DNA of 64,000 bases from assembly GCF_017315725.1 (NCBI RefSeq), contig NZ_JAFLRG010000001.1, positions 3,038,001 to 3,102,000 on the forward strand. Direction: 5' to 3'. Made by a program: the position numbers and the translations under genes. This document shows, piece after piece, positions 9,206 to 18,160 of the stretch. The notes under the pieces are model-generated. The model did no database searches, had not been told where the DNA came from, and saw only the letters and a program-made list of their open reading frames with translations. How positions within the stretch are numbered: position 1 is the first letter of the stretch; every line of letters begins with the position of its first letter. The stretch comes from Trinickia acidisoli (lineage in GTDB: Bacteria > Pseudomonadota > Gammaproteobacteria > Burkholderiales > Burkholderiaceae).

Positions 9206-9766
9206 CTAGCGCCCAAAACGCATCACGGTGCTGGTATTGGCCAGCACATGACCCTTTATCGCCACATGTAGCGCATCGCGCGTCAACCCAGCCGCGAGCG
9301 CGTCAGGCGCGAGGTCGAGCGCATAGATCTGCACGAGATAGTGATGGGCAATCTCGCCAACCGGCGGGCACGGCCCGCGGTAAGCCGCCTGCCCGCTGAC
9401 ATTGAGGCCCACGTGCGCGCCGGCTGGCGGCTCGCCACCCGCTGCAAGCAACGTCGTCGAAGCGGGAATGCCGTACATCACCCAATGCACAACACCCAAG
9501 CCTTTCGCACCGTCCGGATCGAAGATCGTAATCGCGAAGCTGCGCGTGCCCGCGGGTGCATTGCGCCACTGCAATGCCGGCGACACATTGCTGCCACCGC
9601 AATTGTTCTGGCTCCCCGCATGACTCAAAGAGAGCGTGCCGCCGTCGGGCAGACCTGGCGAAGTCAGTTCGAACGCGTCTGCGGCGTACGCCATTGCGCC
9701 GTGCAGCAACAGCACGCACAGGCTCGCGCCAAGCGCATGCCGGATTGCATTTACGTTGCGTTTCAT
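9206..9766 (-). CDS. Secreted YbhB/YbcL-type PEBP-fold protein
   Basis: A 186-residue protein of the phosphatidylethanolamine-binding/Raf-kinase-inhibitor-like family. After an N-terminal signal peptide (about residues 1-28, hydrophobic core LGASLCVLLLHGAMAYA, cleavage near AYA-AD) come the family marks SPALQWRNAPAGTRSFAI, DPDGAKGLGVVHWV and YRGPCPP, the anion-binding pocket. It is predicted to be periplasmic. The ATG at 9766 follows GGAAGG. A second, leaderless family member lies at 49597. Physiological ligand unknown. Confidence 0.82.
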   Translation of the reverse strand: MKRNVNAIRHALGASLCVLLLHGAMAYAADAFELTSPGLPDGGTLSLSHAGSQNNCGGSNVSPALQWRNAPAGTRSFAITIFDPDGAKGLGVVHWVMYGIPASTTLLAAGGEPPAGAHVGLNVSGQAAYRGPCPPVGEIAHHYLVQIYALDLAPDALAAGLTRDALHVAIKGHVLANTSTVMRFGR

Positions 9767-9903
9767 CTCGCGCCTTCCATTCCGAATGGAACAATTACGG
9801 CAGCCTACCACCGGCGGCGGCATGTCCGGTGACGAACACGCGAGGAATTGAGGGATGTTTCACGTGAGCTTCCCTCGGTTTTTCGCCTTCCAGAGGCCCC
9901 GAG

Positions 9904-10002
9904 TTATGCAGCCGTATCCTTTGTCCGCTGAGCCGCAAGCCAGTCTTGCATGAACTGAGTTGGCGACATGAAGCCAAGCAGACTGAGCGATTGATCGTTG
10001 AA
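9904..10002 (-). pseudogene. Possible 3' scrap of an IS3-family transposase
   Basis: On the minus strand a 32-codon open stretch ends FMSPTQFMQDWLAAQ plus a short basic tail and a TAA stop at 9906-9904. The pattern 'SLxxLGFMSPTQF...W' resembles the extreme C-terminus of IS3-type orfB transposases. There is no start and no catalytic region, so at most it is a remnant. It abuts the decayed XRE gene just upstream. Resemblance judged by eye only. Confidence 0.35.
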
Positions 10003-10246
10003 ATCGGATATGCAGTGTACCGAACGGCAGGTCGGAATCGTTTTGTGACCGGAGCGTCTTGCGGTTCCCTGTCGAGCAAGTCACTCACGGAACACCCGAA
10101 CAAGATCGCCAGGTCTTTGAGATATTTGGCTGGGATTTCACTCTCGCCCGACTCCCAACGGGCGATCGTTTGCTGCGATAGCCTATACGTTCGGCGATCA
10201 CCTGTTGGGCCAACCGTAGTTCACTCCGCGCCTTTTTTAGATCCAT
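10003..10246 (-). pseudogene. Decayed XRE-family regulator gene
   Basis: From ATG 10246 the minus strand reads MDLKKARSELRLAQQVIAERIG. At about 10181 a one-base deletion shifts the frame, after which the helix-turn-helix continues as LSQQTIARWESGESEIPAKY and LAILFGCSVSDLLDRE, the Cro/CI signature. A second shift near 10045 restores a third frame reading NDSDLPFGTLHI. The coding sense then stops at an unrelated fragment. Three frames are needed to read one ordinary XRE protein, so the gene is broken. It may once have governed a neighbour; the intact MNT-HEPN pair lies beyond it in the opposite direction. Confidence 0.65.
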
Positions 10247-10380
10247 AACCGAAAACCGATCGACGCATCGCGGTTGCTACAGCCCGACTACCGCGACCTG
10301 CTTTTGCTCCACGACTTCGAGAGACTCATCGTCGGCGAAATCGTCAGCACATTCCTAGCGACGAGCCAAGCGCGCAGATC

Positions 10381-10418
10381 GTGCTAGATTCTAGCTCGTT
10401 CGTGCTAGAATCTAGCAC
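10381..10418. promoter_or_regulatory. Two helically phased palindromic operators
   Basis: Two near-identical palindromes, GTGCTAGATTCTAGC (10381-10395) and GTGCTAGAATCTAGCAC (10402-10418), start 21 bases apart, two turns of B-DNA, so a dimer at each would sit on the same face. The second ends exactly at the ATG of the wHTH-MNT gene. The likely binder is the winged helix at the N-terminus of that protein (autoregulation, inferred). Because the palindrome touches the start codon there is no ribosome-binding site, suggesting a leaderless transcript or a later start. Confidence 0.65.
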
Positions 10419-11012
10419 ATGACCAAACTCGGCGATGCACTCTTCTCTAGTGCGCAGCAACCCCTCTTGGCATGCTTATTTGGGCGGCCTGAACAATGGT
10501 TTCACGTCAAAGAGTTGATCCGGCTGACTGATCTCGGCAGCGCCACCGTCCAGCGCGAGTTGAATCGTCTCGAAAAAGGCGGCCTCATTGAAACGCGACG
10601 CATTGCCAACCTCAAACAAGTGCGCGCCTACGTAGGCAGCCCCATTTTCGATGAGCTACACCTCATTGTCCTGAAGACCTTTGGAGTCGTAGAGGTTCTC
10701 CGCGAAGCACTGTCGCCGCTTGCTTCAGAGATCAAGCTCGCATGTGTGTACGGCTCAGTTGCGCAGGGCAGTGACCGCGGCAGCAGCGATATCGACATCA
10801 TGCTGATCAGTGAAACGCTCAGCTACGGGCAAATCATGGCGGCACTCGAGTCCGCCGAAAAGCGGCTAGGCCGAATCGTGCAGATTACCCAGTACACTCT
10901 CGAGGAATTCCTTGAGAGGAAGCGCAAAAACCATCCCTTCATTGCGGAAGTGTTGCGCCAGCCGAAGCTGATGGTCATAGGAACTGAGGATGACATCGAC
11001 AATATTGGATAA
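10419..11012 (+). CDS. wHTH-fused MNT nucleotidyltransferase (type VII antitoxin-like)
   Basis: A 197-residue protein with an N-terminal winged helix (about 1-75, HVKELIRLTDLGSATVQREL) and a C-terminal minimal nucleotidyltransferase domain (about 85-190). The catalytic GS-x10-DxD motif is intact: Gly112-Ser113, then Asp124 and Asp126. In characterised MntA/HepT pairs the MNT enzyme adds AMP units to the HEPN toxin and neutralises it. The 3' end overlaps the next gene by 23 bases. Two palindromes directly upstream suit autoregulation through the winged helix. Role inferred from family and layout. Confidence 0.8.
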   Translation: MTKLGDALFSSAQQPLLACLFGRPEQWFHVKELIRLTDLGSATVQRELNRLEKGGLIETRRIANLKQVRAYVGSPIFDELHLIVLKTFGVVEVLREALSPLASEIKLACVYGSVAQGSDRGSSDIDIMLISETLSYGQIMAALESAEKRLGRIVQITQYTLEEFLERKRKNHPFIAEVLRQPKLMVIGTEDDIDNIG

Positions 11013-11424
11013 CCTAGTACGCATTGGAAAGCTAAAACCTTTCCCGGTGAACCGCAGCGAATTTGAGCATTTGCTTGGCCTCGCTCGAACCTTGCTCGGC
11101 ACAGTAACAAGCAGCGGCACGATGGCCACGGAGAGCCAGTTCATTCTCGCCTACGACGCCGCTCACGCTGCATCACGCGCTGCCTTGCGCGCTCACGGAT
11201 ATCGAAGCGACGATCGGTACCTCGTCTTTCAATGTCTCGAACACACAATCGGTTGGCCAACCGAAAAATGGCGCGTGCTCGATACCTGTCATCGCAGGCG
11301 CAATGCGGCTGAATACGAAGGGAACATCGATCTGCCGGCGAGTCTGACCGCGGAGCTAGTCCAGCTCACTGCGGAACTCATAGACGCGGTTTCTGGGCTC
11401 GAACACCTGCTGCCTCCTACCTGA
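10990..11424 (+). CDS. HEPN-like protein, putative toxin partner
   Basis: A 144-residue, mainly helical protein downstream of and overlapping the MNT gene. Near its last helices it carries R-x5-H (Arg95 to His101, RVLDTCH) followed by RRRNAAEYEG (102-111), a pattern like the RX4-6H ribonuclease motif and RN-x-AEY block of HEPN proteins. The HEPN member of such pairs is normally the RNase toxin. ATG 10990 has GAGG immediately before it with almost no spacing, so translation may depend on coupling, or the true start may be slightly downstream. Confidence 0.65.
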   Translation: MTSTILDNLVRIGKLKPFPVNRSEFEHLLGLARTLLGTVTSSGTMATESQFILAYDAAHAASRAALRAHGYRSDDRYLVFQCLEHTIGWPTEKWRVLDTCHRRRNAAEYEGNIDLPASLTAELVQLTAELIDAVSGLEHLLPPT

Positions 11425-11494
11425 TGCCACTCTGCGGGAACCCTCGTAGGGCCGCGTTGCGGCGCCTCGCGGAGACAATTCGATTTGTGCAAAG

Positions 11495-11995
11495 CTACAC
11501 CACCAGCCACTTGCGCAACGCCTCCCATGCCCGCAGCTTCGCAGCATATGGCGCGGCGGCATAAGCGGGGCTGCTTGACGGCAACCTGATGAGATCGGGT
11601 GACACCCGGCTTTCCGCCAATGTCTGCATGCCGATCTTCGCCGCCGTGCCACCGTTGAACGCGACAGCGCGCAACTCGGGCAGCGCAGCCACGAGCGCAG
11701 CCAGATCATTCGTCGCATGCTCGCGAATCCGGCTATCGAGGCTTCCTTCTCGCCGTGCCTTTGCAATGACGTCCCACAACCCGACACGATGATCGAGCAA
11801 CGCTTGAAGCCGTGCCTCGTAATCCATGCCGGGCAGCGCGACGCCAATCACATCCCCGATCAAATGCCAAAACCGATTCTGCGGATGCGCGTAATACCGG
11901 CTCTGCGCGAGCGACGCTTCGCCGGGCAAGCTGCCGAGCACGAGCACGCGCGTGCGCTCGTTCACGACGGGCGCGAACGAATGCTTGAATGTCAC
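11495..11995 (-). CDS. Hypoxanthine/uracil-DNA glycosylase family protein
   Basis: A 166-residue protein of the uracil-DNA glycosylase superfamily. The order [23 protein letters not shown] and [16 protein letters not shown] fits the family 6 (hypoxanthine-DNA glycosylase) group, which removes deaminated bases. The start is the GTG at 11995: it lies four bases inside the end of the upstream gene (GTGA overlap with a TGA stop) and begins exactly where similarity to the family begins ([11 protein letters not shown]). Longer readings upstream are antisense-like sequence over ubiC. Substrate preference is inferred. Confidence 0.8.
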   Translation of the reverse strand: MTFKHSFAPVVNERTRVLVLGSLPGEASLAQSRYYAHPQNRFWHLIGDVIGVALPGMDYEARLQALLDHRVGLWDVIAKARREGSLDSRIREHATNDLAALVAALPELRAVAFNGGTAAKIGMQTLAESRVSPDLIRLPSSSPAYAAAPYAAKLRAWEALRKWLVV

Positions 11996-12714
11996 GACGA
12001 CGATGCCGGGCGCGCGAAGCGCCGCGCAGACAGCGAGCACTCCGGCGTACGGCCCGGCGTATGCCCCGCGTGCGAAGGCCGCGCCGGACGCCCGCCGCGA
12101 TCGTGCGGAAGATGAAGGGCGTGCGCACCGCCACGCGCATCGGAGCGCCGTGCGTCGAGATGCGCCCATAACGCGGGCAACATGCACTCGGTCACCATCA
12201 GCGGCGCGCCGTGCCGCACGAATACGGAGCGGCGCGCGAGCAACGCGTGCGGCGCGCGCCCTGCGATCTGACGTCGCGCCAGCACCGCAAGCGGATGGCG
12301 CGGAGCAAGCCGAGTACTGACGAGCACCGAGCGCGCAACAGTGCTGTCGGCATAGAGCAACTCGGCCAGAGGGCGCGTCTTGAGCCGCCGCATCGCCTGC
12401 CACACGCCCCGGCTCGCACCCAGCGGCGCGATGCTGTGCGCGGCGACGAACGGCACGCCGTCCACCTCGAGCACGACTTCACGCACCCACACGCGCGTGC
12501 GCAACCCAACGCGCAACGCAGCGCATTCGTCGGGCCACGCGCAGTCGACAGCCTCGCGCGTCACCCGCACACGCACATCGCCGAGCGTGCGTAAATGAGC
12601 AGTCAGCGAACCGCCGCGCGTGAGCCAATCTTTCTGGTCGAACGTCGATACGGGACGCTGCGCCGCACGCCAAGCGCGACCGACAGCGTCGTAACGCAGG
12701 CGCGCAGCGCGCAT
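11992..12714 (-). CDS. ubiC: Chorismate lyase (chorismate to 4-hydroxybenzoate)
   Basis: A 240-residue UbiC-type enzyme that makes 4-hydroxybenzoate, the ring precursor of ubiquinone, from chorismate with release of pyruvate. Typical stretches are [36 protein letters not shown] and [23 protein letters not shown]. The ATG at 12714 shares one base with the htpG stop (TGATG), and the 3' end overlaps the glycosylase gene by four bases. The last 50 or so residues are Arg/Pro/His-rich and longer than in most UbiC proteins, probably an unstructured tail kept open by the overlap. Confidence 0.88.
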   Translation of the reverse strand: MRAARLRYDAVGRAWRAAQRPVSTFDQKDWLTRGGSLTAHLRTLGDVRVRVTREAVDCAWPDECAALRVGLRTRVWVREVVLEVDGVPFVAAHSIAPLGASRGVWQAMRRLKTRPLAELLYADSTVARSVLVSTRLAPRHPLAVLARRQIAGRAPHALLARRSVFVRHGAPLMVTECMLPALWAHLDARRSDARGGAHALHLPHDRGGRPARPSHAGHTPGRTPECSLSARRFARPASSS

Positions 12715-14606
12715 CACCGCGCGAGCAGCAGCGCGTTGGTGCGCTTGACGAAGGTGGCCGCATCCTCGAGCGTACCGCCCTCGGCCAGCACGGCCTGGTC
12801 GAACAACAGGTAGCACCAGTCGGCGAAATCGCCGTGCTCGGGTGCAAGCGCCTTCACGAGCGCATGCTCGGGATTGATCTCGAGGATCGGATGGACGTCG
12901 GGCGCCTTCTGGCCGGCCGCCTTCAGCATCCGCTGCAGATAACCGGTCATCTCGCCGTCGTCGGCAACGAGGCACGAGGGGGAATCGGTGAGCCGGAACG
13001 TCAAGCGCACGTCCTTCGCCTTGTCCTTGAGGACTTCCTTCATCTTCTCGACGAGCGGCTTCATCGTCTCGCCGATGGCCTCCTGCGCCTTCTTCTCTTC
13101 GTCGTCGAAGGCGTTCAAATCGAGATCGCCGCGCGCCACGCTCGCGAGCGGCTTGCCGTCGAATTCGGTGAAGTACGCCAACGCCCACTCGTCGACGCGA
13201 TCGGCCAAGAGCAGCACCTCGATCCCCTTCTTGCGGAACACTTCGAGATGCGGGCTGTGCTTCGCCGCCAGCCATGTATCGGCCGTGACGTAATAGATCT
13301 TCGTCTGCTCGGGCTTCATGCGCGCGACATAATCGGCAAGCGATACCGTCTGCTCGGCCGAATCGGTATGCGTCGAGGCGAAGCGCACGAGCTTGCCGAT
13401 GCGGTCGCGATTCGTGAAGTCTTCGCCGAGCCCTTCCTTGAAGACCTGGCCGAACTCTTTCCAGAACGTCGCGTACTTGACCTTGCCCTCTTCCGCCTCG
13501 GCACCGGCCATCTCTTCGAGCATCGACAACACGCGTTTGGTCACGCCTTCGCGGATGGCCTTGACGTCGCGGCTTTCCTGCAGGATTTCGCGCGAGACGT
13601 TGAGCGGCAGGTCCGCCGAATCGACGACGCCCTTCACGAAGCGCAGATAGGTCGGCAGCAACTGCTCGGCGTCGTCCATGATGAAGACGCGCTTCACGTA
13701 GAGCTTCAGCCCGCTGCGATGATCGCGATTCCACAGATCGAACGGTGCGTGCGCGGGCACATAGAGCAGTTGCGTGTACTCGCTGCGGCCCTCGACGCGG
13801 TTGTGCGTCCAGGCGAGCGGGTCTTGCTCGTCATGGGCGAGGTGGTGATAGAACTGCTTGTACTGCTCCTCGTCGATCTCGTTCTTGGACCGGGTCCAGA
13901 GCGCGCTCGCCTGATTGACGGTTTCGTCCTCGCCCTGCTCGACCATCTCGCCCTTCTCCGCATCCCACTCCTCTTTCTTCATGAGGATCGGCAGCGCAAC
14001 GTGATCGGAGTACTTGCGGATGATCGACTGGAGACGGTATGACGACAGCAGCTCGTCTTCATCGGCGCGCAGATGCAGCGTGATCGTCGTGCCGCGCTGC
14101 GCGCGCTCGATCGTCTCGACGGAGAAGTCGCCCTCGCCCGCGCTGATCCAGCGCACGCCTTCCGCGGCCGGCAGCCCGGCCCGGCGCGTCTCGACGGTAA
14201 TCTTGTCGGCGACGATGAAGCCCGAGTAGAAACCCACGCCGAACTGGCCGATCAGCGCCGCATCCTTTTGTTGGTCGCCCGACAATTGCGCGAAGAACTC
14301 CTTCGTGCCGGAGCGGGCGATCGTGCCGAGATGCGAGACGGCCTCTTCGCGGCTCATCCCGATGCCGTTGTCGTCGATCGTGATCGTGCGCGCGGCCTTA
14401 TCGAATGCAACCCGAATGCGCAGGTTCGGATCGTTCTCGTACAGTTCGCTCTTGGCGATCGCTTCGAAGCGCAGCTTGTCCGCGGCATCCGATGCATTCG
14501 AAATCAGCTCGCGCAGGAAAATTTCCTTGTTGCTGTAGAGCGAATGAATCATCAGTTGCAGAAGCTGTTTGACCTCTGCCTGAAAGCTCATGGTTTCCTG
14601 TGCCAT
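12714..14606 (-). CDS. htpG: Chaperone HtpG (Hsp90)
   Basis: A 630-residue cytosolic Hsp90 chaperone. The GHKL ATPase domain shows [17 protein letters not shown] (catalytic Glu and ATP-contacting Asn), [10 protein letters not shown] and [11 protein letters not shown]. The middle domain contains [10 protein letters not shown], followed by the dimerisation domain. It is full length for bacterial HtpG and lacks the long charged linker and MEEVD tail of eukaryotic forms. First gene of a tight set with ubiC and a DNA glycosylase gene. Heat-shock control is expected from the family; no clear heat-shock promoter was identified. Confidence 0.97.
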   Translation of the reverse strand: MAQETMSFQAEVKQLLQLMIHSLYSNKEIFLRELISNASDAADKLRFEAIAKSELYENDPNLRIRVAFDKAARTITIDDNGIGMSREEAVSHLGTIARSGTKEFFAQLSGDQQKDAALIGQFGVGFYSGFIVADKITVETRRAGLPAAEGVRWISAGEGDFSVETIERAQRGTTITLHLRADEDELLSSYRLQSIIRKYSDHVALPILMKKEEWDAEKGEMVEQGEDETVNQASALWTRSKNEIDEEQYKQFYHHLAHDEQDPLAWTHNRVEGRSEYTQLLYVPAHAPFDLWNRDHRSGLKLYVKRVFIMDDAEQLLPTYLRFVKGVVDSADLPLNVSREILQESRDVKAIREGVTKRVLSMLEEMAGAEAEEGKVKYATFWKEFGQVFKEGLGEDFTNRDRIGKLVRFASTHTDSAEQTVSLADYVARMKPEQTKIYYVTADTWLAAKHSPHLEVFRKKGIEVLLLADRVDEWALAYFTEFDGKPLASVARGDLDLNAFDDEEKKAQEAIGETMKPLVEKMKEVLKDKAKDVRLTFRLTDSPSCLVADDGEMTGYLQRMLKAAGQKAPDVHPILEINPEHALVKALAPEHGDFADWCYLLFDQAVLAEGGTLEDAATFVKRTNALLLAR

Positions 14607-14712
14607 GGTCTCGGGTTCCTTTGCGTACGGTTCGTGGATGACGGGAAAGCGCCGATTTGCGCACCGCCCGCGGCCCGTGGCCCAAGCGAGCGGCGCGGCG
14701 CGCAGCGGCCCC

Positions 14713-16206
14713 TCAAATGGGGATGCCCGCCGGCGTTTTCAAGGGCCGCGCGAAGCGGTGCTGCGCTTCGAGGTAGCCGGCCAGAAAGCCGGGCAGCGCC
14801 GGATCGCCACAGTTTGCGACGTTAAAACGCATCCAGGTGGTCGGCGACTGATGCGGGGAAAACAAGCTGCCGGGAGCAAGCAAGAATCCGGCCTCCTGCC
14901 CCGCGGCGGCGAGTGCGTCGGCGTCCACGCCCGCGTCGGCCCACAGGAACATCCCCGCCGCCGGCATCGTGAACAACGAGAAACCGACCTGCTCGAGCAG
15001 GCGCGCACACTTGTCGCGCACGCCATCGAGCCGCGCGCGCAGCCGCTCGATATGCCGCCGGTAATGCCCCTGGGTCAAAATCTTATAGACCAGGCGCTCG
15101 TTCAATTCGGGCGTGGTCATGCCGATCAGCACCTTCTGATCGGCGATCGCCTGCGCAAGCTCGGGCGCGCACGCGACGAAACCCACGCGCAGGTTCGCCG
15201 TCAGCGTCTTCGAAAAGCTGCCGAGATAAATCACCCGCCCGAGCTGGTCGAGACTCGCGAGCCGCGTGACCGGGTAGCTCGGCGGACAGAGGTCGCAGTA
15301 GATGTCGTCTTCGACTACGACGAAATCGTATTCCTCGGCCAAACGCAGAATGCGAAACGCCTGCGCCGGCGACAACGATGTGCCCGTCGGGTTGTGCAAG
15401 ACCGAGTTGATGACGAGCATCTTCGGACGCCACGTCTGAACCAGCGCTTCGAGTGCATCGAGGTCGGGGCCGGCCGGCGTATACGGCATACCGACGAGCC
15501 GCGCGCCCTGCGCGGCGAAGCGGCCGAACATCTGGAACCAGGCCGGATCGCCGACGATCACGGCGTCGCCAGGCTGCACATAGAGGCGCGCGATCAGATC
15601 GATCGCCTGTGTAACGCCCGACGTGAGCACGATCTGCTCGGGCGCGGCGCCGATCTCGAACTCTTCGAGCCGTGTCTGCAACTGCTGGCGCAGCGGTAGG
15701 AAACCTTGCGCCGTCCCGGCGCCGAGCCATTGCCCGCCGCTTTGCCGTCCGAGCGTGCGCAGGCCGGCCGCCACGAGCTCGCCGTCCAGCCAGCGGTTCG
15801 GCAGGTAACCAAGGCCCGGGCCCTTCTCCGGCGCGCCCGTATGCAAGGTGTTGCGCAACAGCCAGACGACGTCGATCGGCCGTTGCGACGCCGCTGCCGC
15901 GCTCTCCTGCGCCTCGTCGCCCGGGCGGCGCTCGCCCGGCGCCCCCAAGACGCGCTCGCGAACATAGAACCCCGAGCCGCGACGCGAATCGAGATACCCC
16001 TGGGCCACGAGCCGCTCGTAGGCCTCGACGACGGTGAAACGGGAAACGCCCTTGTCCTGCGCAAGCTTGCGGATCGACGGCATGCGCATGCCGGGGCGGA
16101 ATACGCGCTCCTCGATGCGGCGCCGGGCCCACTGCACGAGCTGTTCGACGAGCGTCAGCGAGGAGGCGCCGTGCGGGGCGGGAATCTGGTCGAGGGCGGC
16201 TGACAT
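14713..16206 (-). CDS. MocR-type (GntR-aminotransferase) transcriptional regulator
   Basis: A 497-residue MocR-family regulator. The GntR winged helix at the N-terminus ([27 protein letters not shown]) is joined to a fold-type I aminotransferase-like domain with the PLP lysine in [15 protein letters not shown]. Such proteins use PLP or a PLP-amino acid adduct as effector. ATG 16206 is preferred to 16353, whose extra N-terminus is unlike the family. It is divergent from a VOC/EamA/aminotransferase/RidA/PhzF gene group and is probably its regulator. Confidence 0.9.
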   Translation of the reverse strand: MSAALDQIPAPHGASSLTLVEQLVQWARRRIEERVFRPGMRMPSIRKLAQDKGVSRFTVVEAYERLVAQGYLDSRRGSGFYVRERVLGAPGERRPGDEAQESAAAASQRPIDVVWLLRNTLHTGAPEKGPGLGYLPNRWLDGELVAAGLRTLGRQSGGQWLGAGTAQGFLPLRQQLQTRLEEFEIGAAPEQIVLTSGVTQAIDLIARLYVQPGDAVIVGDPAWFQMFGRFAAQGARLVGMPYTPAGPDLDALEALVQTWRPKMLVINSVLHNPTGTSLSPAQAFRILRLAEEYDFVVVEDDIYCDLCPPSYPVTRLASLDQLGRVIYLGSFSKTLTANLRVGFVACAPELAQAIADQKVLIGMTTPELNERLVYKILTQGHYRRHIERLRARLDGVRDKCARLLEQVGFSLFTMPAAGMFLWADAGVDADALAAAGQEAGFLLAPGSLFSPHQSPTTWMRFNVANCGDPALPGFLAGYLEAQHRFARPLKTPAGIPI

Positions 16207-16366
16207 GACGGCGGTGAACTGTACCGAAAAGTATCGCGCCGATTGTACCGTTACTGTGCCGGCCGCGGCGATTAAAGTGATTGCTGACACTGATTCCGTC
16301 GAAAGCGGCACCGTCTTTGGCGTCAACGGCCAAACGCGCCCCCTTCGCGCCATTCGCCTATTTCCG
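16207..16366. promoter_or_regulatory. Divergent control region with TGTACCG direct repeats
   Basis: The gap between the MocR gene and the VOC gene holds two direct copies of TGTACCG at 16220-16226 and 16244-16250, 24 bases apart start to start. MocR regulators typically bind direct repeats containing GTAC-like cores in divergent promoters, so these are good operator candidates. They lie close to the MocR start codon, which would also allow self-repression. Confidence 0.5.
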
Positions 16367-17077
16367 ATGACACACGCCTTCGCGCTCGAACTCGATCACC
16401 TCGTCGTTGTCGCCCGCACCCTCGATGAAGGCGCGCGCTACGTCGCCGACACGCTCGGGGTCGAACCCGTCACGGGCGGCACGCACGCCGCCATGGGCAC
16501 GCACAACCGGCTGCTCGCCCTATGGGGCGGCGCCTATCTCGAAATCATTGCGATCGATCCGCAAGCCGAACGCGACCGTGCCGGCCACGACGACGTCGCA
16601 GCACAGTCGCGCCCGCGCTGGTTCGCGCTCGACGATGCGGCGATGCGCGAGCGGCTCGAATGCGGCCCCTACCTCGCCCATTGGGTCGCGCGCGTGCCGC
16701 GTCCCAAGGATCTCGGCCGCTGGCAAACCCAGTACCCCGAGCGCATCGCGAGCGTCGTGCCGATGGCGCGCGGCGACCTGACCTGGCGCCTGACGGTGCC
16801 GGAGGACGGCGCGTTCCCGTGCTGGCAAGGGGCCGGCGACGGCATCGTGCCCACGTTGATTCAATGGGATACCGCCGCCCACCCGAGCGCGCGGTTGCCC
16901 GAAACCGGCCTGGCGCTCAAAGCGCTGAAGGCGCGCCACCCGCGCGCGGGCGCGATCCGCGAGCAGCTTGAATGGCTCGGCGCGGCCCACTTGATTGCAC
17001 TGGAAGACATCGCGGACGGCCCCGCGGCCCTCGTAGCCGAAATCGAAACGCCGTCGGGCGTACGCACGCTCGCGTAA
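16367..17077 (+). CDS. VOC-fold protein, glyoxalase-like
   Basis: A 236-residue protein with a glyoxalase-like (VOC) domain: FALELDHLVVVARTLDEGARYVADTLGVEPVTGGTHA at the N-terminus, then HNRLLALWGGAYLEIIAID. Family members are metal-dependent lyases, isomerases or dioxygenases; a catalytic assignment is not possible by eye. ATG 16367 starts just before the conserved strand, and a longer frame upstream runs antisense to the MocR gene. First of a rightward group opposite the MocR regulator. Confidence 0.7.
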   Translation: MTHAFALELDHLVVVARTLDEGARYVADTLGVEPVTGGTHAAMGTHNRLLALWGGAYLEIIAIDPQAERDRAGHDDVAAQSRPRWFALDDAAMRERLECGPYLAHWVARVPRPKDLGRWQTQYPERIASVVPMARGDLTWRLTVPEDGAFPCWQGAGDGIVPTLIQWDTAAHPSARLPETGLALKALKARHPRAGAIREQLEWLGAAHLIALEDIADGPAALVAEIETPSGVRTLA

Positions 17078-17144
17078 TCGCACCGTATCGAACACAACCA
17101 AACCGGCGCTCGCGCCGCCCTACTCAACGTTGGGAGTCCTATCC

Positions 17145-18068
17145 GTGACGAAGTCGCGTGAAACGCAAGGCATGCTGCTCGGTCTCGTCGGCGTGATCAT
17201 CTTCAGCTTGACGCTGCCGATGACGCGCATCGTCGTGCAGGAATTCAACCCGTTCTTGAACGGTCTCGGCCGAGCGCTCGCCGCCTCCGTCCCCGCCGCG
17301 GCGCTGCTCGCCTGGCGCCGCGAGCGCAGGCCCAATCGCGCTCAGTTGAAAGGGCTCGCCGTGACAGCGCTCGGCGTCATCATCGCGTTCCCGGTGTTTT
17401 CGGCGTGGGCCATGAAATCGGTACCAGCCTCGCACGGCGCGCTCGTCAACGGTCTGCAGCCGATGTTCGTCGCCATCTATGCGGCCTGGCTCTCGCGCGA
17501 GCGCCCGTCCCTCGCGTTCTGGGTGAGCGCGGCCGTGGGCAGCGCGCTCGTCATCGCCTACGCGCTGCACGCGGGCGGCGGCGCGCTGCAAGCGGGCGAC
17601 CTCCTGATGCTGGGCGCCGTCGCCGTCGGCGCGCTCGGCTATGCCGAAGGCGCCCGTATCGCGCGCGAACTCGGCGGCTGGCAGGTGATCTGCTGGGCGC
17701 TCGTGCTCGCCGCGCCGTTCCTTGCCATCCCCGTGGCCTGGCTCGGCTGGCAGCAGCATCTCAGCCATCCGGGGCCCGTCGCGCTACGCACGTGGCTCGC
17801 GTTCGGCTACGTGTCGCTGTTCTCGCAGTTCATAGGATTTTTCGCATGGTATGCGGGACTCGCGATGGGCGGCACCGCGCGGGTGGGACAAGTGCAGCTA
17901 TTGCAGATATTCTTCACGATCGCGTTCGCCTCGCTTTTTTTCGGCGAAACCGTCGCGCCATCGACATGGCTGTTTGCCGCCGCCGTCATCGCCACGGTCG
18001 TGCTCGGCCGCAAAGCCGCCGTCCGCACGACCACCACACCACCGCGAACGACGAGACTTGCGCGATAA
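17145..18068 (+). CDS. EamA/DMT-family transporter
   Basis: A 307-residue inner-membrane protein of the drug/metabolite transporter superfamily with two EamA repeats (about 10 membrane helices: GMLLGLVGVIIFSLTLPMTR at the start, LLMLGAVAVGALGYAEGARIA opening the second half). Members often export amino acids or related metabolites. I chose GTG 17145 with GGAG eight bases upstream; a TTG at 17130 overlaps that site and is unlikely. It follows the VOC gene by 67 bases and precedes an aminotransferase, suggesting export or import of an amino acid-like compound. Confidence 0.8.
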   Translation: MTKSRETQGMLLGLVGVIIFSLTLPMTRIVVQEFNPFLNGLGRALAASVPAAALLAWRRERRPNRAQLKGLAVTALGVIIAFPVFSAWAMKSVPASHGALVNGLQPMFVAIYAAWLSRERPSLAFWVSAAVGSALVIAYALHAGGGALQAGDLLMLGAVAVGALGYAEGARIARELGGWQVICWALVLAAPFLAIPVAWLGWQQHLSHPGPVALRTWLAFGYVSLFSQFIGFFAWYAGLAMGGTARVGQVQLLQIFFTIAFASLFFGETVAPSTWLFAAAVIATVVLGRKAAVRTTTTPPRTTRLAR

Positions 18069-18160
18069 TCGCGCTTCTCGTCTCGAAATAAACATTACCC
18101 GTGTTTGGCTATCGACGACGGGACCCACTCAACCACCATCGAGGACTAAGGAGACGTTTC

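Noticed and set aside
10250..10380. Short leftward peptide-like stretch (DDFADDESLEVVEQK) upstream of the decayed XRE gene
   Set aside because: It has a stop codon just before it and no start, so at most it is the end of a lost gene; too short to call.
12714..13734. Extension of the chorismate lyase frame upstream into htpG
   Set aside because: The upstream part is Arg/Ala-rich shadow of htpG; similarity to UbiC begins only after 12714.
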